Below, in pieces: positions 37,870 through 51,030 of a stretch of 64,000 nucleotides of DNA (position 1 is its first letter; each line of letters begins with the position of its first letter). The notes beneath the pieces were generated by a model. That model was given only the letters and a program-made list of their open reading frames with translations, did not search any database and was not told the origin of the DNA. A program made the position numbers and the translations under genes. The DNA is from Neocallimastix lanati (nom. inval.) (taxonomy: Eukaryota; Neocallimastigomycota; Neocallimastigomycetes; Neocallimastigales; Neocallimastigaceae): NCBI GenBank assembly GCA_016946835.1, contig JACVTC010000006.1, positions 696,501 to 760,500 of the forward strand, in the 5' to 3' direction.

Positions 37870-40150
37870 AATTGTTAACTATAATAATTACTATATATTT
37901 TATGATAAATAGCATTAAGTAATTTAGCTTTATGTACTAGAATAAAAACACTTGAAAATACTTAAAATAAAAACTAAGTCTTAAAATTCTAATAGATTAA
38001 GAGTCTCAGTACTTTAAAATAAAATATAATTAAATAAAAAATTAATAATAATAAATATGAATACTGTACATTACTACAGTGAGATAAAAGACGATATAAA
38101 ACTACATGATAGCAAAAGTTGTCTGGAACCAAAGATTTTAGATATTGGTTCAAAATTTTCAAACAAACTACTAAAAAAGCAGGATTAAATATATGACTAA
38201 ATAATAAAAGATACCATCAGAGAATTTAAAAATAATATAAAAAATAATAATATAGATTGATGGTGAACTAAAACTAATGATAATAAAAAATGTTCAAGGA
38301 AATGAATTCAATGAAATAAAATACTCTGAAACGGTTTCTCAAATGATAAAAAGATTAAAAAAGTTCTAAATATGATCAACAAGCAGATATAATTTTTCGG
38401 ATTAAAGAATTAATTCTTTAAAATCAAATTATTATTAAATTTGAATTAATAAAGACATTGGATAAAATATTTGATATTTTTAATAATATGAAGAAAACTA
38501 ATGTTTACTTATCAAATATAGAAAAAATAAAATATATATAATATATTTCCCAAATATAAAAATATTGTTAATATTGATTAAAGGACATCTTCAGAAGATT
38601 ATTACAATAATTTAAAATCAAAAATAGGTATGAAAGCATTATTTAAAGGATTGGTACAATAACAATAATAATAATTCAATCAACAGTTATAAAATAAACC
38701 AAATAACTGTAATAATATTGGAAAAATACATAAGAAATTTAAAAATTATTATAAAGAACATAACGAAAATAAATATAATAGAAATGGAAGAATTATTACA
38801 AATAAAAATGATAATAAAAAAAATAAATTATACTGGCATATTTGTTATAAACATAACCATAATATACATTAAGTGTAGATTTAATTTATTAACCAATAAA
38901 AAATATATTAAAAATAGAAAATATAATCATTCCCTTAGTTCAAACAAATAACATGAATTGTATTGGTAGTACAGATAATCCAACGAATAATGTTAACATT
39001 GACAATAATAATTATTACAATGTAAGACTACTGAAAAGACGATTGGATGTTTATATTACGCATCATGTAATGAAGAATCTATTAAATATTTAAATGTCAA
39101 TATTCATTTAACTTTCAATTGTAATTCATTTCCAAGTAAAACGAATATAATATAAATTATATCGATAATGACACAAATCAAAATAGTAACTAAATGAAAA
39201 ATAATTCATTAATATATTGATTTATATTCCAGTTTTATATATACATATAGTCAATAATATTAATATATTATCAAATTTTAAACAAGAAAAAATTGAGTTA
39301 ATTGTGGCAACGGAACCTTATTATCATTATTATATATATAATAAACTTTTGATCTCCATTGCTTTAGTGATTTAATTTATATTTTAATTTATAACTAAAA
39401 TTTAAAGGATATGATGAATGTTTTCCCAAAATAAATAATCATCATATTAACTTATCTAAGGTATTATATACACCAAAAGTAAAAATGATTATATTAAGCA
39501 TTATAATATTAATACAAAATAATATTAAAACTATTTCAGAATTATTTAAAAATCAGGTTGCACTAAAATTTATTAATTAAAGAAATAAACCTATTGGTGT
39601 ATATACTTAAAACAATAATCAAATATTTATTACTTCTGAATTGTATTTTCATAATGAAACAGACATAATTAATTCAGTCCAGAAATTAGATGAAAAAAGT
39701 AAGTTAATTTGACGTTTTTATCACTAAAATCTAAAAAAATATTTGGATTTACACAATATTAAAGAACAAATATATATAGATTGCAAAATAAGTTAATATG
39801 AAGAGAAAATCACACAATAAAACTATTGAGAAATCCACTAAAAATTAGAAATTATACACTCTGATATATTTGTTCCTTTGAATGAATCCATAAATGGATA
39901 GAGCATTATTTTAACATTTATTGATGAAGCAGCATGAAAAGGCTGATTATTCATTATGAAAAATAAATAGGACGGCATCAATTTAATTTTAGAAACTTTG
40001 AAGTGTTTGAACGACATATTTGATAATTATATAATTAGGTTTTTCAAATCAGATCATGGACGTAAATACTAAAATAAAAAATTGATAAAATTGAGCAGTA
40101 AATTGTTATAACAAAAATTTATTCTCCTTCCTTACAACCCTGAAAAAAAT
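37870..40150 (+). mobile_element. Ty1/copia fossil I
   Basis: A possible LTR end lies at about 37873-37992 (TGTTAAC start). The tRNA-Lys primer site follows at 37994. Gag remnants run from 38057 (ILDIGSKFSNK; later a CYKHNHNIHKC knuckle near 38835). Weak protease-region sequence follows. The integrase core is recognisable at about 39840-40080 (IHSDIFVPL ... ILTFIDEA ... FKSDHGRKY). The right side is lost. Many breaks, old. A 42-bp stretch at 39351-39392 recurs at 40151-40192. Confidence 0.75.
37994..38008 (+). other. Primer binding site of fossil I, tRNA-Lys(CUU) arm
   Basis: AGATTAAGAGTCTCA, an exact complement of 15 nt of the tRNA-Lys(CUU) anticodon arm and the same as in element D. Confidence 0.8.
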
Positions 40151-40319
40151 GATCTCCATTGCTTTAGTGATTTAATTTATATTTTAATTTATTACTGAAA
40201 TTATTTGAAGTTTCATAATAATAATTTAATTACTATAATCCAATTTGTTATGGATTAATTTATTATAATAAAATCCATTGATATATGAAATTATTATTAT
40301 TATTATTTTCTATAAGGAC

Positions 40320-40812
40320 TAAGATTTTTATCTAGACAATTTAAATCTGTACTTATAGTAATTATTTTCATTCAACAATTTTGTATTTTAATGGAAGAAA
40401 TTATTATAGATGTTTTGTTTAGTATACATGAAAATGAAATGTTCGCTGGTGAATCCTCAAAACATGATGTATTTTATAATTTTCAAAATCCATCACAATG
40501 TATGAATTTGAAGTTTACTTGTATTCCAGATAATTTCCTTTTTTGATTTGGGGTTTATTTTATTTATATTATTATTTTCAATAAAATAATTGGCAATACA
40601 ACCAAACATTCAAATATGATTAATGTTTATTTTTTTGTTGAAGAAAATTTCATTTGGGGTTTTATTATTGATTTCAGAGTGCCGAGCCTGATTATGTAGG
40701 TAATTTGCATATATTACAACATAATTCCAAAAAATTTGACCAAGTTGCTCCAATATAGTAATGTTTTTTAGCACATGAAATAATTGTTTGGTTAAATCTC
40801 TCAACTAGGTCA
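40320..40812 (-). mobile_element. Ty1/copia fossil J (integrase end)
   Basis: The minus strand holds LTKQLFHVL...ILEQLGQIFWNYVVIYANYLHNQ and INNKTPNEIFF (40610-40804), the post-catalytic integrase region of copia pol. Weaker remnants continue to about 40320. No LTR found. Confidence 0.75.
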
Positions 40813-40879
40813 AAAGTTTATTATATATAATAATGATAATAATAATCATAAAGACAAACTTAAAAAATTTTTATTAATA

Positions 40880-41095
40880 TTAATATGTTTTCCTAAAATT
40901 ATAATCAAGTTAACTTCTCAATATTAAATAAAAATAGAAAGAATGGTTATTATTAGGATTATTTATATATAAAAATTATAGTTGATTAATATAAATATAT
41001 ATAATAATATATAAGAATATAATATATTATAAATAATAATATAATAAATAATATTAACTATATATATATTTAATTATAAATAAAATATATAACAT
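40880..41095 (+). repeat. C-family LTR fragment
   Basis: Resembles 45990-46200 in order (TTTTCCTA..., GGTTATTATTAGGATTATTTA, then TA-rich sequence), part of a C-type LTR. It is cut short by the start of copia fossil K. Confidence 0.5.
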
Positions 41096-41126
41096 AAAAT
41101 AATTAATCTGAGCTTCACTCATTGAA

Positions 41127-43085
41127 AGATTAAGAGTCATATGAAAGAGACCATAAATACATTTAAATAATATTATATATTTATTAAAATTACTATATTC
41201 AAATTTAAATTTATATTAAAAATAAATAAATGTATAATTAATTTATTAAATAATTAAATAAAAAAAAATAAATAAAATTTTATTAAAAATTTAATGTTTA
41301 AAGTCATGGGAAGAAAAAAAACTCAAGAAACAGAAATCTTCGAAGCTAGTTCGGCTTCTTCTTTATCAACCCCTACTATGATTAAAAATTAAGTCATTAA
41401 TAAGGATAAGAGTAATGTTCCACAAAATGAAATTTTATTTCAAATTATATCAATAAAGATTTACTAATTAAATCAGTATTTGATTAAAAGATATTAAATT
41501 AAATTCCCCAAATTTTGAAGATTGATTTATTGAATTAAAACGTCATCTAATTGTACAAGATTATGATGAATATATTGAAAAAGAATTTGTTTATGATGAC
41601 ATGACTAGCAAGCAAATAAAATATGATAAAGAATTTCAATCAATAATATCAGATAGTTTCGACTAAGAAACTCAGGCTTATTAAAAAGGTTGTAGGACTG
41701 CATACCAAATGACTGATAGACTTAAAAAACAATTCTACAAATCAGGAGAATCCTTATTAAATTTATTAATGTAAAAAATCAAAATTTTAGAAATTAATAA
41801 TAACAATTATATTCTATATCCCTATGAACTCAAAAATCTATTAGAACAATATAACATAGAATGTAACAAATTAAATTAAAACAAACTACCTGAAGAAAGT
41901 AAAATCATCTACACCGCGCTAAATTAAAAGATATTAGATCTAATTTTTATATTAACTTATAAATATAAAAAATTCAATGAATTTCATGATAATTTGCAAA
42001 AAATGGGAAATCATGAAAAAAGAATCAACAGTTATTTAAACACTCAAATTTATAATAATAATGAAAATAATAAAATTAATTATTTCAAACAGTAGCAAGC
42101 AAACTGAATACAAAAGTAATAACAATCAAAATAAACCAAACAATTCAAGAAATAGAAATAATATAAATATAAAATCAAATACTGTCTCTTATGTAAAAAA
42201 AGATGATTATATTAGAGAAGAATATTACTATAATCCATTCAATAAAAATAATAAAAATAAAAATAAAAGTAAATATAATAATAATAAAAATAATATTAAA
42301 AACAAAAATATATTTCACTCTTAAAAGATAAATGAAAATAATTCAGAGTATTCATCAGACACAAATAATGATTACATTAACTTTACTGGTAATATAATCT
42401 TTATTACAAAACAATATTAAATGTAACGAAATATTCAAAATTCTAATGATAAAACAATAATATTCTAAATGGTACCACTGATAAAATCAATTGTTCTAAT
42501 ACATATTATGGAAATTTCAAAAGTAATAAATTCAAATTATCAAATGTACATTATGTGCCAAACATAAAAACAATCTAATCTCAACACATCATATCTTATA
42601 TCTTGGCAATAAATATTTATGGAAAATATCAATAAAAAGATAGATTACAAATAATTAATAAAGATATTAATATTATTGGCAATATTTACTCAAATGATGA
42701 AAATTTATTTACATTTAATACTATTTTAAATATCAAAAATATTAAAGTATTCGGTTATAAGCATTTTTTTAATAATCATAAAACAAATAAATTTGAAAAT
42801 AATTCTAAACATGATATTTTTCTTGGTTATCCTGAAAATTTTTCTAATTACTGAATTTTAAATATTTCTACAAACTTTATCATTACTGCTAGAGATGCTT
42901 ATTTATTTATTCTCATCAAAAACTATTGATTCTTTATTCAATTACTCCAATTTATATATTGAAAGGTAAAGTACCAATATACAATTGACAAATTCTAATG
43001 TCAGTTATAATAATAATTATAATATAATAATATCAATAATTGTAATAATAATAATAATAATAATATCAATGATAATTGTTAGTAT
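41127..43085 (+). mobile_element. Ty1/copia fossil K
   Basis: The primer site AGATTAAGAGTC is at 41127-41138. A gag-like frame starts at 41305 (MGRKKTQETE), with FIELKRHLIVQDYDEY and later TDRLKKQFYKSGESLL, a typical copia gag sequence. A Lys/Asn-rich stretch follows (42061-42320), then a protease-side block (LSNVHYVPNI, near 42540). Integrase and RT are missing, but a post-integrase block (IKVFGYKHFF, HDIFLGYPENF) lies at about 42740-42850. Many breaks and a large internal loss. Confidence 0.75.
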
Positions 43086-43088
43086 ATA

Positions 43089-43284
43089 TGTTAAATAAAT
43101 TTGAAATGTATTTATTATGTATTGACACTTTATATATTAAATAAATGTATAAGCCACAAATTATTCATATAAATATATATAAATTATTATGGAATTATAC
43201 TTTGGTAATTCTTCAGTAATTCTTGATAATAATATATATTAATAAACTCAATACAATAAATAACTGTTAATAGATTAAGAGTCT
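43089..43284 (+). repeat. Copia LTR with tRNA-Lys primer site, element lost
   Basis: TGTTAAATAAATTTG opens an LTR of about 180 bp. The primer site AGATTAAGAGTCT lies at 43272-43284. About 135 bp of leader follow, then an unrelated minus-strand fossil. It may be the sole trace of a fifth copia copy or the neighbour of K. Confidence 0.6.
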
Positions 43285-43422
43285 AAGTGACCCTCAAAAG
43301 GGTTCTCTGAAAGAGAATTCCTAAGCCGGACAATAAAATTATGTCAAGGAGAAAACTATCAGAAATTCTAAATTAGATAATTAAATTCCCTAAAGGTAAT
43401 GAGTCATGCCATATAAAAAAAA

Positions 43423-43800
43423 TTAATTAAATACCCTATAAAAGTCTACTCTGTCCTTTTCTTCTTCCATATTTGATAAGTTAATTATATCAGGAATGGA
43501 TAAAGGTCCATTTAAACTTCCTGGGGTATCCTCAAAATATTCAACAGCTCTTGTCAATACTACTTTGTTGTTTATTTTATCATATATTTTATATGCAGCT
43601 GGGTTTTGGTTGTATCCTATGAAAATTCCTGGATGAGTAAAAATTTTCATATTTCTTTCTAAATTGTTTTGGGATATAGAAGAATACTTGACACTGAAAA
43701 ACTTTTAATTTGTTAAAGTCAATTTTCTTGTTTTTATAAGATTTCATAGGATAATTTATTGTCATTACCTCTATGTGGAAAACGAATATGTATATAATTT
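43423..43800 (-). mobile_element. Ty1/copia fossil M (post-integrase piece)
   Basis: HPGIFIGYNQNPAAYKIYDKINNKVVLTRAVEYFEDTPG is the counterpart of the same block in element D (about 19060-19190), so M belongs to the D family. Only this stretch is left. It ends where the second MULE begins. Confidence 0.8.
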
Positions 43801-45858
43801 GGTATTGATATTAATAATAGTGTTATAATAATTAAATTTAAACTATTGATATATTTATACTAAATAAATTGAGTATATGTTTTATTTGATACTTTAGCTA
43901 TAATTTAATTATTAAAAAATAACTAAAATTAATAATTAAAGTTATAGGTTTAATTATAATCTTACTTTATAAAAAGTTAGAAAAATAAATAAAATTCTAA
44001 TTTAATTAGTTTTATTATTTAAATTAATTAAATATTCAAACCATAATCCAGCAACATGGCATCTATTTCTTTCATTACCAATTAAAAATAATTCCATTTT
44101 CTTGTAATTTTCAATAATTTTTTTGATCTTATTAGTTCTTGTTAATGTTTTTCTCTTTTGTTTGTTCCATATCCCAAACTTTTTTCTTTCGTAGGTATCT
44201 GAATATAAAGATACATCATTATTTAATGTATATATTAATCTAAAATAAGTTTCTTTTTTTGAAAATAAGTCATTTAAATAATTATTAAAGGATTCAGAGC
44301 CATTATTTGTTATATATTCAGTATTATTATAGTAATTCCAATTTTCAATATCATAAATAATTAAATATGTTTTTCTAAAATATTCCAAAAATATTAAAAA
44401 TTGGTTATAATTATTTTCAATACAAGATTTATAAAAGGTAAATTTAATATAGCATTATAATAAACATAAATCTCTGTTATAATTTACTTCATTAAAGCAT
44501 ATTTTATTTTAATGATGCTACAATGATCATTTATAATGCCAAATACAATATCTAATATTTATATCTAGAAATACAATTATTGTGGCATTAGATATAGATC
44601 TTTCAAAGTCACAATGAAGATTTTTTGGAGCAAACCCATTGTCTTTCATTGTCTTTTGTAATATCACAATTATTTTATTACTTCAATTATTGTTCTATAG
44701 GTTTCTTGTTTTTTATTTTTTAAAATAGAAAAAGAAGTGGTATAAAATTCATTTAATTATGGAACAAAATTTCTTGTAATGAAAACCGGATAACTAAAAT
44801 CAAGAGCTACATAGAAAGTAAATCATCCACAAAAAGATCATCACAACATTTTTTAAATAAAAATGCTTGAAATGGAGACTGAAAATTACTACATTTTGAT
44901 TTTTGAATATCTTTAAATTTTCATTTTTTTTTATAAAATATAAATAATGTTTTTCTGGATTTTCCTCAAAACTTGATATATTTGGAGGAAATTGTTTATT
45001 TATATCTCTTATTATTTGTGATTATATAGATTTATATTCAGGACATATAAAACCAATGTCTTGTGAAATATGATTAAATATTTTTGGTTTTATATCTAAA
45101 GGAATTGAACTTTTTTTTAATTTTTTTTTATTTTATACTTTGTTAATGATAGAGCGGTGTTATATCCCTGTTCGAAATGATTATGAACACCTTCAAATTT
45201 TAATATTTCTTTATTTAAAATAATGTAAATTTTAGATTTATTTAAAGTTTTATATTAGGTACATCTATATATCTTTGATATATTCTATTTAGTAAATAAA
45301 TAATTATATTTTTTTAATAATTATTTGCACTTTTCCTCTATTAGTTTCACTAATATCTATTTTATTTCTTCCATTTTGTTAAATATTTTTGATTAATTTT
45401 CAATTATTCAATATTATTAAATATATTTAATTATATAAATTTCAAATAAAATTTAGTTTTTTTTTTTAATTTAAATTGATTTTTTTAATATATAGCAATA
45501 TAAAAGTCCTTTTTAAAATTATTTCATTTTTTTAATATTTAATATTTAAAAGTTTTATTTTTCAAATTATAAATAATTAATAATTATTATTTTTATTAAA
45601 TTTTATTATTATAATTATTATTTTATTGATTCAATAATCTATGAAAAGAAAAATAATTCTAAGATTATTGGTTAAATTTCTTATTTATATAATAAATTAA
45701 AAAATAAAAAGTATTTATTTAATTAATTAATATTAATATTTTTTTATTTATTAATATATCGTAATAATTTTATTATTTATTTATTATTTATTTATCTATT
45801 TATTAAAAATTGCGAAATGCAACTTTTCGATATGAAATTTTTGGAAATTCACTTTCCC
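43801..45858 (-). mobile_element. Second FLYWCH-MULE copy, left end lost
   Basis: Collinear with 5570-7783. The C-terminal transposase block is still open (44002-44388, TNNGSESFNNYLNDLF ... FEYLINLNNK). The core (about 44460-44880) and FLYWCH part (about 45150-45380) are recognisable but carry many stops and frame changes. The right TIR survives at about 45790-45858 (GCGAAATG, GAAATT, CACTTTCCC). The left TIR is missing: the copy starts abruptly at 43801 next to fossil M. Older or faster-decayed than B. Confidence 0.85.
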
Positions 45859-45859
45859 T

Positions 45860-47712
45860 ATATTTTAATTAATAAATAATTATTTTATTAATAATTACAT
45901 AAAAATAAATTAATAAACATTAAATTATCACCTGATTAATTATCATAAATATAATATGCGGGGTTTTTATGTGTAATTAATTTTTACTAGTATTATTATT
46001 TTTTATTAATATTAATATTTTCATATCCTAGAAAATAACCAAATCAACCTCTGTTTAATAATTACGAGAAGGATCGTTATTACTTAGGATTATTTTACAT
46101 ACAAATTATAGTTTAATAATATAAAATAAATATAAAAATAATAATATATAGGAATATAATAAATAATATCAACTCTATATTTAATTATAATATAATATAA
46201 AAAATTATAACTATTTTATTATATTATAATATATAGAAGAATTATTCATATTTAATATAAACGTTAAGATAAATAAGAATATTTAATTTTTATACAATAA
46301 GAATATTATATAAGTATAAAATAATTATTTAACTTAATAAATAAATTTATTATAAATATTTTATATGAATAAATATTTAATAATATATGAATAAAATAAT
46401 AAAGAATTATTTTATGTAAAAGAAACACTAAAATAGATTACAATAACTTTAGGATATAATTTTATTTTATTAAATTTTCTATTAAAAAATCTTCTTTCTT
46501 AATATTTTATAATTAATAATAGTTAATAACAATTACATCGAAAAAAAATGTGAAAAATATCTTCTATTTATACTTTTCCTAAATACATTAATAATATATT
46601 ATTTTATTTAAATTACATATATTCTAATATAAAAATATCCTAATTAATTTTATTAAATAATAAATTTATAAACTATAGCTAAATTTAGAAAAATATAATT
46701 ATTAATTAAAATAAATACTAAATATTTTAAATTAAGTACATTTATTATCTATTTATTATTTTAATATAATAAGTAAATTTTTTATTTAATTTCAATTTAA
46801 AAACAATGCTAAAAGAGTCATGATTAAATCTTGAAACTTAATTTTCACAAAATAAATTATTAATTTATTTTGTTTTAAACTTTAATCAATTGATTTAAAT
46901 CATTGAAAAACAATAATTTTCTCAGAATTAATTTTATAAAAATTATTCATTAAAAATTTGTCTTGTGGCTTAAAGAATATAATTCATAAATTTAATTAAT
47001 ATAATTTATTTATTTTATTTATTATATTATAAATCAAAGAATAATTTACATTTTTGAATTACACAAGAAATTTTTTTATTTTAAAATGTGATTGGAATAA
47101 TCACATCTTTACATTCTATAAATTATTATTGACAGAAAGATGTAAATTTAATATTTAATAATTATTATTAAATATACTAAAATGTTACTACACATATTAG
47201 TTTCATATCAAATAGATATATGTAATATCATAAATTCTATACAAATACATAAAAATTAATGTAAACATAAAATTTATAATATATATTTAATAATATGTAA
47301 ATAATTTATAAATTAAGTTTTATTTCAATTCAATTATTTAATATATTTTTATATGTAATAAATATTATTTATATTATATTTTTATAGTATTTAACTAAAT
47401 AATTAATTCTTATTATTTTAAAATACTTTATAACTAAAGAGTACTATATAAAGAATACTTTTTCTTTATACTTATTCTTTGTATTTGCAATGGTAAAACG
47501 TTATTGTCATTTTTAATATTTATTTTTATTATATAAATAAATAAAAGTAGTTTAATAGTATTACAAGATGAAATTATGAAATTTAGTATTTAATTAATTA
47601 AATATAAATTTTAAGGTTAATAAATATATAGATAAATTATATTAACAATTACATGAATAAATTATATAACTTCTCCCAGAAAAAAAGATAATCGAACCTG
47701 AAGAGTTTATCA
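45860..47712 (+). repeat. A-family LTR with an inserted C-family LTR
   Basis: 45862-45920 matches the first piece of A's LTR, and 47215-47712 matches its later pieces, ending in TATCA (47708-47712). No A-type coding sequence lies beside it, so it is a solo or stranded LTR. The second MULE entered near its start. Confidence 0.65.
45952..47210. repeat. C-family solo LTR, diverged
   Basis: Starts TAATATGCGGGG and ends with a stretch like the end of C's LTR (ATGTTACTACACATATTAG ... ATATCA, 47182-47210). The 4-bp AATA flanks it (45948-45951 and 47211-47214), matching the 4-bp duplication of C. It is over twice the length of C's LTR, so it holds extra sequence in the middle (46400-47100) that I cannot name. 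Confidence 0.6.
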
Positions 47713-48999
47713 TAAATTATTTTTGTATATTAATATATTTAATGCATTTAAGTTTTAATATTTAATATTTCTTTAGTATTAAAAAAAATTTTAAATCTAT
47801 ATTAAAATAACAAATAAGGTAAATATTATTTTTCTTTCTTTTATTTATTTCCTAATTCTTAACATAAATTTGAATTTGACATTTTTAGAAGAAAATATAT
47901 TTTTTTCATAATCAATAATTTGTATTTTTGTAATTATTTTTTAATGAAAATTTTATTAATATACTTTATATTAAATAAAATTTGTAGTTTTTGTTAATTC
48001 ATTTATTCATTATTTTTGTTCATTATTTTTTTCTATTTTTGATATCTCTTCTTGGAACGTCCCTAATATTATTTTCTTAAGTTTAACTAATTTACTATTT
48101 TTTGAATAAAAATTGAAGCGTTATAATAAAGTTTTTCTTTTATAGAATTTTATGTGTTTTTTCTTTTTAAATAATATTTGTATATTCTTTTATGTTTTAT
48201 TATTATAGCAGAAATTACTTTTTCTTAATTTCTGAATTGAAAAAAAGTCTAATATCATATAATATTCATTAATTATCAATTATATTTTTTTAATTCAGAT
48301 TAAATCTCTTTTCATTTTATATTAATAATATAATTTAACTTTATATTAAAATAACCAAATTATATAACACTAAAAAGAGTATGAATTGATTTTATTTTAA
48401 AATTAAAAATTTTTTAAATTTGATCTATTATGAATAATACGAAAACTATTCTTCATAAAAAGAAATAAAAATGATATGATTAATGTAAGCAATAATATAT
48501 ATACTATATACATATATAAATGAGTAAAGTTAATTTTTCCACATATTATTTAATTTGTTTTATTAAATTAGAAAATTATATATTATAATTTATATTAAAT
48601 TTAATATTTATTTCTTAAAAATGTGTAATTTAACTAAAATAAATATTTAAATAAATATTTATTTTATTTTAATATAAAAAACTAATATTAAAAACATTAA
48701 TTTCTTTTGATATTTCAAAAATATTATTGTGTATATATATAAAACTAATATAGTTTTTAGTCATTTTAATTAATAATTTATAACTTTTTCAAAAAACGAA
48801 AAATTGAATAAATTATTTGATTAAATAATAAATTAAAATTTTATAATACATCACTTAAAAAACACATTAAATAGTTTATTTTAATCACAAAAACAATTAA
48901 ATAAATAGATAGTTTTAAATGACAAATAAAGTGTAAACATTGTTACTTGAATCAATTCATATATACAATTATAATAATAAAATATAATAATCCTTTAAT
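47713..48999. other. AT-rich stretch, nothing recognised
   Basis: No open frame, repeat match or structure that I can support. Confidence 0.6.
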
Positions 49000-51030
49000 A
49001 AATACAAATAAATTAACCCATCAACTACATCCTCGAACAATTAAGGTATCATTTGGTAGAGATATCTGCACTTATGGGTGGAAAAATATTTATTATATCA
49101 TCAAATTTTAATATTATTTTTATAAAATAAATTATTTCCATAAAATAATTTCTTTATTCGATTAGAAAAAGAATTAAATATAGGAAAATGACTGATGAAT
49201 TAATTAAAAACTAAACCAATTAATAAAGAAAATTATAATAATGTTATTAATATATAAAAAATTATGAAAATGAAAATGAAATTAAAAATAAAAACATAAA
49301 TAAAGAACGAAATATAAAAAGTATTATAAAAGTGTGTCATATTAATTCAATTTACAATAATGAGGTGTCATCAAATAAATGTTATGATAAATCTACTTGG
49401 TTATATGATTCTAGAACTGGAGAATATTTAATCAATAATAAAAATCTATTATTAAATTATAAAAAAGAAGAAATAACTCTTCTATATATAAATGATTCTC
49501 CATATACCTTTGAAGGACATGGTGAATTTTCATTTTTATATAAATAGTCACAAAATAATACTAAATAGAATATTATATTCAAAAAATAACAAGAAATATG
49601 ATTAATGTTTTAGAATTATGAAAACTGGAATTAAAACTTTATCTGATATATCAAAAGATAATATTTCTACATTAACAGTTTCAAATAAAAATTATAAAAG
49701 AATTACTACCATTTACGCAAATAAAAATAATGAAGTTCTTATAACAGCAAAGCATTGTTGGAAAAATAATAATAATAATAAAAAATATAGCTGAAAGATT
49801 TAACCAAACATTAATTTCATGTGCAAAAACAAAATTATATTGGAGTAAATTGTCAGAAAATTTCTGGGATTATGCTATTTTATATGCTAATTTTTTATAA
49901 CAAAACACCTCACCAAATATCAAGAAATAATATTCCCGATGAAAGTTTTTATGGGTATAAAGTTAAATTAAACCATATAAAAACTTTTGGATGCATGACA
50001 AGAATTTTAATCAAAACAAAGGAAAATTTCAAACAAATGCATCTAAAGGAATTTTTCTTGGATTCAATGAAGAAACAAATAGTAATTTAATTATGAACTA
50101 TGAGGATTATAAATTACATTATGTTAGAGAAATATTAGCTTTTGAAGATGAACCTGCTAATATTTCATTACCTAATTTTACTACAGACAAAGAACATAAT
50201 GTATCTTTCTTTAAATTTAAATTTAATTTTAGTAAATTTGAAAATTAAAAGATCATTTTTTCATTAATAATTCAAACGAAAATTTGGAAAATTTGGAAAA
50301 TTCATCTCCAGAAATCAATTCAAATTTAAATGATTTAACAAATAATAATGTATTTACCCAAAATACACCATCAAATCAAGATTTCAATAATATGCAAAAC
50401 GATAACAATATTAATGATAGTAATAATGAAATTAATTTAGAAATAAGTGAAGAAGATTACTTCTCAGCTGAAGAAAACGATTTTGAATGTATTTCTGATC
50501 AAAAATGAAAAATTTTTGAATAATAAAAATTCATTAAATTTTGATTCAAAAATTCAAAATAATAAAAATAATAATGATATGAGTTCTAAAAGTCCAAAAT
50601 GTATTACTCAAAATAATAATAATTTAAATTTAAATGAAAATCAAAATATTCAGAATTATATTAATTAAAGTTCAGGAAAATTAAATTTTTTAAAATAAAA
50701 TAAAATTAATAATAATTTAGATTCAAAAAATTAAACTCAAATAATCTTAATAATCTTAATAATAATATTAATAATAATTTAGATTCTCACAAAATGTTTT
50801 CTTCAAATGTTAATATATCAAATAACAATAACGAAAAAACATTAATTGATACTGTTTCTTCTGATGAAATGGATATTGACGTTGACTATAATACTAAATT
50901 TAATATTTTTTCAAATTATAATAAAAATATGAGTAATATATTTAATAATACACATAATAATATATTAAATAAATTAAATTTAAATAATAATTTAAAATTA
51001 AATACAATTGATTCTAATAATAATATATCG
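49000..51030 (+). mobile_element. Ty1/copia fossil L
   Basis: A copia protease remnant starts at 49332 (STWLYDSRTGEYLINN). An integrase end lies at about 49790-49900 (AERFNQTLISCAKTK ... FWDYAILYAN). A post-integrase block (KGIFLGFNEETNSN) sits near 50050. An Asn-rich region follows to 51030. Nothing of RT is left. A G+C-richer bit at 49012-49090 upstream may be part of gag but I cannot place it. Several breaks. It abuts the ABCA pseudogene, whose upstream exons are absent. Confidence 0.75.

Noticed and set aside
49028-49072. tRNA-like D-arm (TATC ATTTGGTAGA GATA)
   Set aside because: The D-arm pairs, but the anticodon stem is poor and no T-arm or acceptor follows; probably part of a coding remnant.
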